NCBI GenBank assembly: GCA_003640385.1
Contig: RCAB01000052.1
Coordinates: forward strand, 124,001-188,000
Direction: 5' to 3'
DNA length: 64,000 nucleotides
Origin: Setaria digitata
Taxonomy: Eukaryota; Nematoda; Chromadorea; Rhabditida; Setariidae
Part shown: positions 37,808-50,302 of the stretch, one piece after another
Position numbering within the stretch: the first letter of the stretch is position 1
How the letters are laid out: the number at the start of each line of letters is the position of its first letter
Notes under the pieces: generated by a model
The model's database searches: none
Told to the model about the DNA's origin: nothing
The model's input: only the letters and a program-made list of their open reading frames with translations
Position numbers and translations under genes: made by a program

Positions 37808-40800
37808 TTATTCATCAATTAACGCACGTTGTACGAGGATTAGTGCACTTTTTCTCTTATTTCGTTCTTCCATCAAATTTAAGCGAAGTGTTTTGATATG
37901 CTCATCTTTTGCAGCTATTTCGGAACGTAATCTTCGACACTAAAATTCGTAATAAAGTCTTGAGGAAGCAAACGAATTCACAAGCAATCAAGAAAAATTT
38001 ATTACCTCACAAACCATGCATAAAGCAGTCGTTACTAACATGTAATACACGTAAAACTATAAGTAATAATACAGTTATGATACGAAGGAATTAGGAAATA
38101 ATTACAGTACGACTAAAAAATTTCAGCAAAGAACCAGCAGTAATCATTTTTCGTCAACATCTACTCCAAGAGATACTATCTTTTTCCGCCTTATCCATCG
38201 GAAATTTTTTTTTCAAAGAAAGAACCAGATTAAGAAGACGCCGGTATTACCAAGACCATATTCTTTAGTTGTTACTTTTACTTATCAGTATGGCTATCAG
38301 ATCTCACATCGACGAAGGAATCATTGAAAATGTTCTAATCAAACATCAGAAGCATTAAAACCATCCCAATCAATAAAGCAAAATTAGCTTTCTATAAAAT
38401 CATGCGTATCTGAAAATATGTCTTGAGAAAAGAACGAACTTCAGCTTCCAAACGACGATAATCACGAAGGAACGATTCAACTTGTCCAGCAAAGTGCCCC
38501 GTGGAATCACTGCTTACAGCTGATGAAGTCCCTTCGCTATCTCTGCAAACATTAAGTTTATGATTCTAAAAAGAACACGAAAAGTCATAGCAACAGCACA
38601 ATACAAGTAATTATCATTATCCATTTGATATTAAGTAACCAACAACAACCACTCTTGAGCCTCATAACAGCTATGTTAGAATATATGTATTTTTAAACTA
38701 AACGTAAATAAGGATAAAAAAAAAATCTCACTGCGAAATATCTTAAATAAAAGACTAATATCTAAGTTTCCTGCAATAATGTTCAAATTTTTATTAAAAA
38801 AAAAAAAAAATCCATGCTATAACAGCGTAATGGAATAACTTACGCGGTGGAAGAACTAGTAAAGATAACTTCGCCAGATGATGAAACTTCAGAATTCTCC
38901 CCAGCGTTATTTACATCATACCGAACAAGAGAATTTTTAGACTGAAATACACATGGATTCTAAAAAGAAAGTTGAGATTTCAAAAAAAAAAAAAAAAAAA
39001 ATTAAGTGAGAAGAGAAGATCACAATTTTTTTTTTCCGCATCACAATTTTATTTCATTTCCACCATTGTTATCATTACTTTAACAGTGATGAAAAATTTG
39101 CACAGCAAAGAATGGATGTCGATTCGTTTTATTTCTTATGAATACTACTATATATCTCGCTCAAAGAGAATATTATACGTCTCTAAACTCTAACTTTGTC
39201 AATTTTCCTGATTACACCATCGTGAAAAAGTAATTACAGATACTCCTGGAAATTAAATAAAATAAGTTAGGTAAACAAAGTTTTCCAGATATCTTACATT
39301 ATTAGATATCAGCGCAGAACAGAGAAATGAATGAAGTTCAGTGTCTTGAGAACTACCCGCTGCATCATCCGTCCAATCATGGCTCCGGTGTACACCTAGT
39401 AATAAAAAGTTACAAAAGCAGTCTTATAACTGTTAAACAATATCATTCCGTGATTTTTTTCAGCTTATATTATTATGACCAAAACTAGTCCCATAAATAT
39501 AGAAAAAGTATAAGTAGGGAAACGTTCAACATCATAATAAACTACATTTATTTATGAACAAGACATTTATTAACATTATAGTCGGCATAACTAACAACCT
39601 AACTAACTAAACAACGAATTTATTAATAAATATGAATGGTAATGACTAATAATAACTAACCTTCATTTGCAACTTCATAATTTAGAAGAGAACCATCAGC
39701 GGTATTACCTTCTGAGCTACACGCTTCTGATTTAACACCTCTTTTTGAAACAAGCTAAAATAATAATTAGCATTGATAATGAATCACACATCAAAAACAC
39801 TAACTGCTATAATCAAATGCTCTGGAAATGGAAATAAAATTAAGCCAAGTAAAGGTAATTATCATTTCGATTCTGTTTCCTGTCATTGTACTCTCTCTTT
39901 AAAACGATACCGGATAGTCATGCTACTCCTTATTATTCTAAGTAGTTTCATTCAAGTTTTAAAGAAATAAGACCTGAATTAATGTCGAAACAAAAGAACG
40001 ATCTCAAGAATCTTCAAAAAGAACCTCTCTTATCGACTGATGTACGTCACCGAAGAATGTCCCCTGTTTTGCGCCCTCCAGCAAATCGAAATACAACAAA
40101 TATTCATGTTTATGTTTACAACGAAGATGTTTTGTAGCATTTGTCGTATTTGGAGGACCGGTGAACCCATTCCCACACATCAGACACATATATCCCAAAG
40201 TAAGACCACCAGATTTGTAGAATTTGAAAAAATTCCAAACGGGATGCTTAGGACCTGCAAGAATAAACTCGAGAAAAAAATGAAAATAATGAAGAAGGCT
40301 TTCAGAAACTACAAAGCTTCTCAATCTAAATTTAAGGAGCAGAAATTAGGTAGAAATATATTAGGAAACCCCCTACAAATTGTGGCAATGTTAAATCGTG
40401 GAACATAGAACATCCAAAATTTTTTACCGGGATGCAAACAAACAGCTATCAGAAAGATACTAACAACATATATAAAATTAAATTTTGGATGATCCAAATT
40501 TAGGCATCACAAAATAAATATTTCTTTCGAAGCAAACCTATATATATAAAATCAATTGTGTTTATGAAAGCTATAGCAGTGAATAATATAATTAACAAAA
40601 AATATTCCTCAATAACTGCAAGGAAAGATTTACCTCTAGGACGTCCCTTTGGACGATAGCGATCAATATATTCCGAATCAGCAGGATTTAATGCATTACT
40701 CAAACTGATCAGTAAATGAGATGCGCTTTCGTCAGAGTCAATTTCATTCTTTACACTGCTCTTTTCTCTAGAATGTCCTTCTCGATTAGCCTAAAAATAT

Positions 40801-42588
40801 ATCCAGAATTAGAAAAGAAAAACTTTTTGTGGGTCCCAAACCACTTCAAATATCAGCTATGGATGTCGTATAAAAACAGGGGAAATTACATAAGTATACA
40901 GAAAATTCAATGATTTTTCAAAAACTTATTCGTCGATTCGAAAGAGGCACTTGCACGCTACAGTGTTGTTGTTGCACGTTGCAATGTTGTGGTTGTAAGT
41001 TGCAGTGCTGCGGCTGAACATCACATTGTGGTGCTTCATAACTAATTTCACGTGGCGCACAACGTGAAATATCACGCAATGTTTGATGTTCACCATCATC
41101 GTTAGCACTAACTAACTCCGAACCTATAGTAGGGAACAAGAAAAAAACTTTAACAATTAAAATAATTAATGTCGCTAAGTAAAACAGAATTTCTTACAAA
41201 ACATACCAGTATCATGATATACGCTATCACCCTGTGGTATTAAACGCTCAGGACTTTCCAAACAATCATCATTTCGCGAAATCTTCGGGACACTACAGCC
41301 AGCTTCTTGGCCATACTGTTCAGTTGTAGCATTTCCCAAATATATCGGTCGACGTTTACCTATTTCCAATACAGCTGTTCCATCCGATGCAACATTATCA
41401 CTGTTAGCTTCCTAAAGAACAACCAGCTGAATGGTTCCGCTGAAACCAAGCATCTTACTTCTGACAAAATTCCTTCTCGTTTGATTAAAACATGGACTGA
41501 TAAAAAAGTTACATATCTACTATTAAAAAACGGAATTTAATATGGAGATAATCAGCCCTTTATTTCCAATCTTTTTCTACAATTAATCACATGATAACTT
41601 TTTTATAAACTCTTATCTAGTAATAACTGAATTATCTGTAATTCATCATAATTTTATTGGCCAAGAAAAAAAAAAAGCACAAAATCAATATTGTGTCGAA
41701 TACTAACGATGAAATATGACAGAGTTTGAGATTCTTTCGATTTTCCTCTGAATTCCTCAAAATTTATCTAACAAACAAGAACTGAAACATACATCTGCTA
41801 ATTCTTATTGCTTTTCTTCAGCATGAAAATGTGATATTTGAGGAAGAGTTGTAATTGCATAATTTTAGATTTCATCCAATCAGCAATTAGTTAAGGATAA
41901 GAGCACTTCATTTGGCGAGAAGTAATAATGATAATGAATAGAGTACTTTTCTACAAGAATACAGAAAACAAAACTAATTGAATACTGCTTCATGAGAGAA
42001 TGCGCAATGATTTAAACACTTTTTTTTAATTTGGAGCTTTAAATTTCCCGTATTCATCTAACTAGTCCGGGATTTAAAGATATTTAAAAAAAAATTTCTT
42101 TTCTTCATTTTCTTTAAATAGAAATGACCGAAATATAAATAGGACGACTTCGAAAACCACCAAAAGAAATTTACAATTTTGAGATAGAAAGGTATTTGCG
42201 TTTATTAATTGCAAAGTACTGCGACTATTATATTGTGTTGGAAGCTAGAGTTGTTAGATGAACACAGGAAATTTAAAACTTCAAATTAAAAGAGAAAATT
42301 TAAACCGGAAGAATTAAATGCTATTAACTACTACTGACCAAACAACCTCATCGTACCATGCTCAGATGGACATAATTTTTAAAAATGAAATTTAGAATTT
42401 TTAAGTAATTCCATCAAATATATTCTAACCCGATGGCATTCCTTTCCGGTTTCATATGAAATATCGTTTGTTACAGTATTAGTGCTGATTTCTTGACTTC
42501 TGATAACATCTGATTCACCAACTACCACAAACGTATCCTGCGATACCTGCGGCTGTTGATCATAAACCCCAATGCCACCGACTGACAT
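37808..42588 (-). CDS. AT-hook plus BED-type zinc-finger protein
   Basis: Ten minus-strand exons join in phase: 42588-42430, 41411-41207, 41123-40951, 40790-40634, 40254-40025, 39754-39661, 39395-39298, 38941-38844, 38542-38440 and 37939-37808, giving 482 residues. Residues ~154-179 are four Cys/His heptads of the type PQHCNVQ. An AT-hook-like RPKGRPRG (~226-232) sits directly before a BED finger (~233-300): aromatic HPVWNFF, CLMC as the Cys pair, then KHLRCKHKHEY supplying an H-x4-H pair. The rest is acidic and Ser-rich, ending in a charged probable coiled coil (from ~425). BED fingers bind DNA in chromatin-boundary and transposase-derived proteins; no transposase core is present, so a nuclear regulator is inferred. 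The ATG lies 11 nt after a strong acceptor. Least certain are the donor of the ninth exon (GAA|GTTCGT) and the end of the third (CAA|GTGCCT). It diverges from the HINFP-like gene. Confidence 0.82.
40951..41028 (-). repeat. Coding Cys/His heptapeptide repeat
   Basis: Inside the third exon of the BED gene four 21-nt units encode PQCDVQ, PQHCNLQ, PQHCNVQ and QQHCSVQ-type heptads. Each carries one Cys, and three carry an adjacent His, at seven-residue spacing. The frame is kept in every unit. Confidence 0.8.
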
Positions 42589-42599
42589 TTCAGATTTAC

Positions 42600-42618
42600 C
42601 TGCAGAGAGAAGAAAATA
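42600..42618 (-). promoter_or_regulatory. Probable trans-splice acceptor of the BED gene
   Basis: On the minus strand a pyrimidine-rich TTTTCTTCTCTCTGCAG ends 11 nt before the ATG at 42588, and no upstream coding exon is visible. In nematodes this arrangement marks a spliced-leader acceptor. An ordinary intron after a non-coding first exon is the alternative. Confidence 0.5.
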
Positions 42619-43135
42619 CAAAAAATAAGGATTTCATCATTAGCAAACACTTCTCAACTAGGGAGTAATTAAAAAGTGATGAACGCAATTAAATAAGAAA
42701 CTTACTTTAAATTTCTGACAAGTAAGTAATAAGCTGGCAATACATCATTTAACATTTTTAAAGTTATGCATAAGGAAAATTCGAACAAATAATTTTATAT
42801 TTCACCGTATAAAGTAAACAATTTCATTCCATCCAGTGGTCAAATGACTAAACTAATAAGTAGCTAATAAATGCTAAGTAAACACGTAAAAAGCTAATAA
42901 TTAATAACTATCGGAAACCTACTGAATAAAATATAACCAACAGAGAGAAGAATATGCAACGAAAAAAAAAAAAAAACATGAGCACTTTAGTTATTAGTTA
43001 GTAAAAGAGAGAAATACTTTGCTGCTAAATAAGTACATGTGTCAGAAATCAAACTTTTTATTTTGTGAAGCAAGCATAAAACAGTACAGAAAAGAACAGT
43101 TAAGAGAGAAACATCGAAAGAATGGCAAGTATTAT

Positions 43136-43655
43136 AACCTGAAAATCCCAAGTTGCCTCACTAAAAACCCCAGAAATTAGTGCTACATCCTGAAAGTACC
43201 GGAAATGATGCTTGAAACACCAAAAAATCTCACTAGTTAGTACCAGAACTTAGAAACTTCAGCAGTATTACAATCTGAAAACTTTAGAAATGGTGACAGG
43301 TTGCAAAAAACAAAGACTTTAGCAGTATTTTAAATCGAAAATCCCCAAAACTGTAATAAATACTATATCCTGAATATACCATAAATTATGCTATAACCTA
43401 AAAATACCAGAACTTGCTGATAGCGTATAAAGTCCCGGAATTTGTATTGCAATCTGAAAACTCCGAAAATGATGATAAAAAAATGACGCAACCTGGAAAT
43501 CCCAAAAATGATAATGTGAGTTACAACTTGAAAATTTCCGAAAGAGTAGTGATAAGTACCATAACCTGAAAAGAAATACAGAAGTGGTGATGACATGTGC
43601 CATAAAATCCCGAGAACTTCCCAAAAAGTACCACAATGACCTGGAAAATAGCAGA
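43136..43655. repeat. Degenerate minisatellite, unit roughly 35-40 bp
   Basis: About a dozen diverged units related to ACCTGAAAATCCC followed by GAAATGATGATA and an AGTACCATA-like end. Minus-strand frames over it (43363-43674) show a recurring IFGxFRL-like motif about every 12 residues, reflecting the period. I do not call those frames a gene, as they lack a good start and splice context and the units carry frame-breaking indels elsewhere. Confidence 0.75.
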
Positions 43656-45106
43656 ACTGAAAAAAGGGGCCCACGGGATAAATTTCACTTTGTCATCTTG
43701 CTACAATCGCACCTTGGACTGAGACCTAACGTTTGCAAAAAAAAAAAACGGAAAACCGACAGCAATTCCGGAATTTCACTCATATTTCCCTTCCTTCTCT
43801 AATGTAATAGTTTTCCCTCACTCTCTTCTTATTTTCTTTTTTTCAGTGCCTCTCAATCTCTGCATGCATATGCTATAGAAATTCTCTCTCGACTTTCTCC
43901 ATTTCTCTACCACATATATTCTCATCTCTTGCGCCATTCTCTAGCATACTAAACTTTATAATAGTCTCTTTTTTGTTCCCATAATTGCTGTTATTTTGCG
44001 CGGGGCATATTTTATTCCTTCTTTTTTCTTTTTTTTTTTTTTTTTCATATTATGGTAGACTATTTGATAAATCTTATCAATCTCTGGCGTACTCATGCTT
44101 CTCTATATTCTCTTTACTAGCCTCTCAATCTTTTCTAGTATCCTTTTTCGGATGGAAATGATTTCCAAATATCAATTCAATATCAAAAAATTTATATTCG
44201 CAAGTGATGGAGGGAAGGTGGCTTTATTCATTTTCGAAAATATTATCAGATATTATTTAGTGATTATACAGTGAGAATTAGGATTAGGCAAATGTTTTAT
44301 TTATGAGCAATTTAACATTAAGAGTAATAATTCTTATGAAATGGAGACTAATAATTTAGGGTTAAGACTTATAATATAAAGTTAGGACTAGAACGCTAAG
44401 GTTAGTGTTGACTTAGTAATAGAAAATAAAAGAGGAAAAGAATGAAAGATAAGTTGAATGATAAGGCGATATTTATCATTGCTTATGATATTTTGCTTTT
44501 CCAATAGATAATCAATGAAATTTGACTTACACTATGGTTTTGATTAAATTTCGAGAAATTTTCGACTGAACTGTGCAGTTACAAAGAAAAATCATTCTCC
44601 CCAAAAATTCTCTCTGAATTTTAATTGAAGTTTTTTTTCAAATGGAAATTTGAAATAAATGACTGTTATTGGTTTCGAATTTAGCTCCGGAACAAAAAAT
44701 AATTTCAGTTCACAGTTAGTTTACACATCCGTACATATATAATGTAGTATCTTCCAAGTGTTCGATAAATTTATTAGCGAAAGAGCCTTCCGTTCAAGAG
44801 CATATGAGAATTTGAAAATTAAAAAAAAAACTAGACGTCAATAGAAGGGTTTTCACGTAAGCACGTGATGGTGTAAAGAATCTTTTAAAGTTGCGCTATG
44901 CTTTTAGACGTAAGTATAGAATCAGTGAGTAACTGATAAATGGTAAGCTGTACTTAACAAGTAACCTATCCAATTCAGTCTATCATAAAAGTGTCAGTTC
45001 ATGCTTATGCTAAATTTAATTACACTAAATTCGTTATTTAAACTAGATGTAAAGTATATAAGTATGAAATAGATTTTTTTTTTCTCAAAGTACAACTTTT
45101 ATTACG

Positions 45107-45124
45107 TCCTGTTTTTTTTTACAG
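45107..45124 (+). promoter_or_regulatory. Probable trans-splice acceptor of the HINFP-like gene
   Basis: A pyrimidine-rich tract ending TTTTTTTTTACAG lies 36 nt upstream of the ATG at 45161, with no coding exon seen before it. It is consistent with spliced-leader addition; a non-coding 5' exon is the alternative. Confidence 0.5.
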
Positions 45125-45160
45125 AGTGTAACTGCTATCTAACAGAATATAAATCGTCTA

Positions 45161-48100
45161 ATGGAACAGTTCGAATCAATTCTTCTCAAACCATCCAATT
45201 TATCTTTAGCAACTGGTTCCAGTGAGCCACTGACATGGATTACTCGACTTCAAAATAAAGAAGTATTTGTTGACAAAAAAGTACCAGTTGAATAAGTACC
45301 AACCTATGTTTAGAGGAGAATTTAAGATTAGTTTGAGGACATATTCCAAGATAATTGTGTGAAATCTGGGAAGTTCAGGGTATTTATTTCATAAAAGTAC
45401 TGACTAATTTATTCATATCATTAGTCAAAATTTAAGATAAATAATTGCTTATTGACTTATATACGATGCATGTATTTGTGGGCTTTTTAGCATCCTAATT
45501 TGGAATTAATAAAATGTTTAACAGTTTCCTTTTTCTCATTTCAAGTGATAATTATTCACTGTAAAAATTCATTAATTGGATTAAGGATTGCATTTTTCGC
45601 CTGCAAATTATTGTTCCTTTCAGTTTTATTTAAAGTGCTTATGGTCAAACTGTTTTATGGTGTACGATACATTGAATGAACTTCTGCAACATTTACAATC
45701 TCATATCGGACATTTAACAGGTTGACTTTTGTAATTTCTTTTTCAATCTTGATTTCTTTGCAAGTATTTCAATTCATAAAAAAAAAAAAGGAAGAATTCT
45801 CATTCTGATATTTTATTTTATGCAGTAACAGCGTTTTTCCCTTTCTTTTTTTCCAGTTCGAGATCAGAATAAAGATAGTGTCATTTTATGTCCGATCAGT
45901 GGATGCAGTAAAGTCCTCGCTACAGACCATCATCTGTATCGTCATCTGTACATGCACAACTATCATATTCGACGACAGTGGACTGGTTTAAACGTTATTT
46001 TTAATCGTGATGATGTTGCGAACATTCCACAGTATGTTTACCTTTCTCTTCCTTTCTTTTTTTTTTCCCCGGGGAACCTGGGAATTTCGTACGGTGTGTA
46101 CATATTGTAATAGTACATGTGCAAAAAAGTGTTAGTTGGATGAGATGACTGGATCTCTAAGTTATTTGTCTAACTAAAGGCAATGAAAAAAAAATGACTT
46201 GATATATATTCAGTGTTCAGTTACTTTATGAGTACATTACGTCAAGGTCAAAATATGCTGAAATGTTAGTATTTATAAAATAGTGAATGCTGAATTATTA
46301 TTTGACCCAGATTGTGATAAGTAAAGTAAGTAGTTGTGAAATGATTTTTATTTGATGAATTTATCGCGTCATGAGTTTCATGCGCACATATACATATAGT
46401 AAGGAGTAATTACTGGAAAGATCGAAAAATATGCCAAATACGATTGTTTAAAGTTCATATTCATAAAAGCAATAATTGTAGTTGCCGTTTTCGTACATCC
46501 ATGGAACTCATATATGATGGTTCGGCGATGGCGTGTGGTTGGGCTGATTGTAATGTAAGTGTAGTTTATGGTGTTAGTAAGTTACTCCTGATGAGTCAAG
46601 TTTTGATGAATTTTTTTTTTTTTTGTTTCCTTCAGACTCTTTGGGACGACATCGATTTGTACTGTAATCATGTCGATGATCATATCGATGCACTTGGTGT
46701 TATGGATCGTGATCAACGATATCAGCTAAATTGCAATTGGCAAGGTAATTAATTTTCTTGATGAAATCCTATTGCTTCTTTTCGAATTAATACATGTAAA
46801 ATTTGGAAACTAAGAGGTTAGCCTTTTCCTCTTGGCAGACCTTCACTCATTCAGTGATTTGCGAAGTCAGCATGTTGAAAAATGTTTTTGTCTTACTCAT
46901 GCATGATTGTGAAAAATAATTTACAGTTATTGCTTTGTGGTACGACAAGCAGATTGTTTAACTCTGGCTTTTTAAAGGTTGTAAAATGCATTTCAAAAAT
47001 AAGGCCAATCTTCGGGTACACTGTCGACATCATTCAGGTGATAAGACTGCTGCTTGTCCATACTGCGGTGTTTTCTTTGCCAACAACTCAAAATTGATTG
47101 ATCATATGCTACGTAAAAATCAAATAGGTTATTCTTTTTCATCATTTGCTGAATAAAAATAAAAATTAAAAAAATTTATTATTACGGTCGCACGATTTCA
47201 TCTTTTCCAAATCATATATTTCTCCCGCATAGTTATTTCATAAAATATTAATATAACTTTTATATCTTGCTGCATGATAAGCGCAGTTGTATTATTAGTT
47301 AATGTAATAAGAATAAAGAAGTTAGACACAGTTTAGCAACAGTATTTTCCTACTAAACTGAAATTTGATATAAATTCTTTTTTTGAAAAGTGTTTGAGAT
47401 TTTTTAAAGAATTTGAAAAATTAGTTATGTGCAGTATTTTATAACGAAGGAGTATACTTTTTTTACATATTGAAGGAACGGGATCTCCAGAAAACGGGGA
47501 AGGTCGAACCATATATTCATGCCATTTATGTCAAAAACAATTTGGTACTCAACGTTTATTACGTGAACATTGTCGTCGTCATGTTATGAATCATAAGTGT
47601 AAATATTGTACGGTAACCGTTGATAGTCCATCTGCACTAAAAAGACATGTTGCGGCTGTCCACGCTAAATGTCGACTTTACACTTGTTGTTATTGTGGAC
47701 ACAGGTAATGAAATTGTGATTTGTAGATAATTTAAGGTTTAATGCATGAGTTTAAGAACAGGTATTGGTTGGTAATTAATCACTAATGTAGGCACTGATA
47801 GGTGCAGAAAGCATTCATGCGACAAAGTACGGAAATCAGTAGCAAGTGCTAGTATCTTCGCATTTATATAATTCATCAAAAAGTAATTGGTACTGTTCAT
47901 AGATAGGAAAAGGGATCATCTACAAAAGGTATTTTGATTTTTTCTTTAGAAAGTTCCAATATTTTTCAGTTTGTAAATCACGTGATCTGCATGCTAAAAC
48001 TTTTGAGAAGATATACTGGTAAGATGGATTCAAAATGCTCATTTCATTTTAGAGCGAGAGCTTTTAACTTGCATCTGTCAAATTTTGTATTTAATTAGTT

Positions 48101-48918
48101 TTTAGTTTTTCTCAGAAAGCAGATGTCGACCGACACATGGTTGTTCATTCTAACGAACTTGCGCATAAGTGCGAGCATTGCGGTGAACAGTTTCGTTGGA
48201 AAAAACAATTAACAGCGCATATTCGGAAGCATGATGAAGTACATCATATAATTCATATTCATTTCGAGTTCATTTTTTTGAATTGTCAAGTTATTTTAAA
48301 GTTTTTTTTTTTTTCTTAAATGAGAAACATCCAGATAATATTACTCGTTTAGCAAAAAGCAGAAATGAATAATATGTTTTGGTCATGTAAACCACTTTTT
48401 TTTATTTTCATATTTATCTGATATCTTATTTTTATCTTATTTATCTGATAAAGGCAATCCTTGGCCATACATTATTACATCCATCGAAGTCGATATCAGC
48501 ATCTCCGTAGGTCTGTATCATTATTTAAGTAATGGAAGTAACTGCCTGTTGAACAGAATCCTCTCATTTTAATAGTACCTAACTTAATCACGTTTCTTTT
48601 TGACTTATACATAAATGCGGACTTCTGCGAACCTTGCGCTACTTTTTGGGACCAGTTAAACTTAGTTTGAAATTTCAGGTTTATATGCCATACACCCACT
48701 TGTGTCATTTGTGTGATGCAAAGTATGCTAACGGTTTTGGTTTGAGCCGACATTTAATCCGAAAACACAAATGTTCGATACCACGTGGATTTACACGATT
48801 TCAGTATAAGAAGTGCAAAGATGGTTATGCTCGACTACAAACGAAACGTTGTTTAAGCAGAAATTTGGCTATAGATTTGGGCTGCTATGTCGGTGAAGCC
48901 AAAGAAAACAACACATAA
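45161..48918 (+). CDS. HINFP: Histone H4 transcription factor-like C2H2 zinc-finger protein (HINFP/MIZF orthologue)
   Basis: Nine plus-strand exons join in phase: 45161-45262 (or -45280), 45624-45720, 45857-46031, 46470-46554, 46636-46744, 46978-47127, 47476-47704, 48106-48238 and 48679-48918, about 439 residues. In order come four fingers with C-x4-C spacing (CLWSNC, CPISGC, CGWADC, CNWQGC), a finger CPYCGVFFANNSKL whose second His is missing, then five C-x2-C fingers ending with CHLCDAKYANGF. After the last finger comes RGFTRFQYKKCKDGYARLQ. The widely spaced early fingers, the incomplete ACPxCG-FANN finger and the FxY-DGY-RLQ tail match vertebrate HINFP as I know it; HINFP binds the histone H4 promoter at the G1/S transition. 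The eighth finger has 13 rather than 12 residues between Cys and His, because the in-phase acceptor is TTTTTAG at 48105. Least certain are the first-exon donor and the fourth-exon acceptor. The role in this organism is inferred by orthology. Confidence 0.9.
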
Positions 48919-49050
48919 TTTTTAGACTCGATTAGGTTACTGTTTAAAAGACTTGTTTTTATAGCAGTTTCAGTATTACATAAGTGATTTCAATTCTTTG
49001 CTCAATTTTTTATTCCAGGGATTCATTCCATGATTTCGTAATATGATGAA

Positions 49051-49056
49051 AATAAA
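49051..49056 (+). other. Polyadenylation signal AATAAA of the HINFP-like gene
   Basis: AATAAA 132 nt after the stop codon at 48916-48918, in a good position for the 3' end. Confidence 0.5.
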
Positions 49057-50302
49057 GCCTTGAAAATAATGAACATGGTTAAGAAATATGTGTCAGTGGA
49101 AAGGAGGAGTACGATATAGCTTTGGTTTTCATTGTTAAGAGCATTTTGTAAAGAAAACTGTTCCTTTTTTCTCTTTACCTTCTTGTGTAAGTTCAAAGGG
49201 AAAACTTTGTTTTCTCTGTTGAGATTTTCAAAAAAGGAAAAAGAAAAGTTCTAATTTAGTGAAATTTGGGAAATTCAGTAAATGATGCATTTAACGCTAT
49301 TGATATCATGTCTTTCTATGCTTTATTCTTCACAATTCGGAAAGGATTTTTAAGTAAACATTTATAAATATGGAACATGGATGAATTTGATTAGTTTGTT
49401 TAGAGTAAAGATCGTTGCAGGGATGGATGTGTGATGCGATTTTGAAGGAAGGAAGTTGCATTTTAATTTGATTTTTAAATTAAGTTAAGTGTAGAATTCA
49501 AGCAGTTCGGAGTCTGTTATTCGTATTGAAATTGCGACATTTCTTCATTACTCATTTTTAGTGTTTGTAGCATATAATAGTTACTGGACTGTTTCCTACT
49601 CTTGTCGACATTCGTCATCTCCTCACTTTCATTTTTATGTTTAGATGCCACATGACCGAAATCACCGACTTAAATGAAGGAATTTGAAGCCAGTGAATCG
49701 AAAGAATGCTTAATATCTGGTATTGTTAGTTCACTCTGCAGAGACGAATATGTCCGCATGGACATGGTGACGTAAGATCCGACTCCCTAAGATTTACAAT
49801 ATTGACTTAAGGAATTCATCGGGCTTTTTAGAATTCAAATATCATATCTTCAGCATGCCTATTTTAAACAGAGTTCTCACGTAAAGTTAATGTCAGTTAT
49901 CCCGAAGAACAGGGTCATGAGTGCATAATCAAGTAATTATTTATCTGCCATCAGAATTGCATTGTAGTTTTCATAAAACGGATTTCTAACCTCATAATAT
50001 TGTTAGATAACGAAAACAAAAGGATCTCTCATTTCATTTTTCCCAGAAAGTTATTAATAAAATCATGTTGCTAGTTTTTTTTTTTGAAAGGAGCTAAAAA
50101 GGGGATTTTTTTTCACTACAATGCTTATAATTCATGTTGTAAATTATATAAATGGAACATTATTGCTTTTCCTTGATTGTATTATATAAAAAGAAAAAAT
50201 AAAATGTTGGCATTATCATTAACGATAAAGCGATCTAGCAGGTTTATAACTTGTTACCTGTACGCAGCATTTGTGAAAGTGTTTAATGAATGAGTTTTTT
50301 TT

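Larger units (their letters stand above)
42620..45160. other. Divergent intergenic region
   Basis: About 2.5 kb between the divergently transcribed BED and HINFP-like genes. It must hold promoters for both. I see the minisatellite at 43136-43655 and a TC-rich stretch at 43790-44060, but no recognisable promoter box. Confidence 0.6.

Noticed and set aside
38006..38060. Possible extra exon between the ninth and tenth BED-gene exons
   Set aside because: An acceptor-like TTACTTATAG and a GAG|GTAATA donor exist, but the enclosed peptide is unlike the flanking coiled coil and is not needed to keep the frame.
40040..40408. 122-codon plus-strand frame
   Set aside because: Antisense shadow of the BED finger exon, which has the recognisable domain and in-phase splice sites on the minus strand.
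43363..43674. 103-codon minus-strand frame with IFGxFRL-like repeats
   Set aside because: The protein repeat is the minisatellite period; it starts and ends within the array and lacks splice or start support.
44279..44290. TTAGGATTAGGC, similar to the nematode telomere repeat TTAGGC
   Set aside because: Only two imperfect units with no array; chance occurrence is likely.
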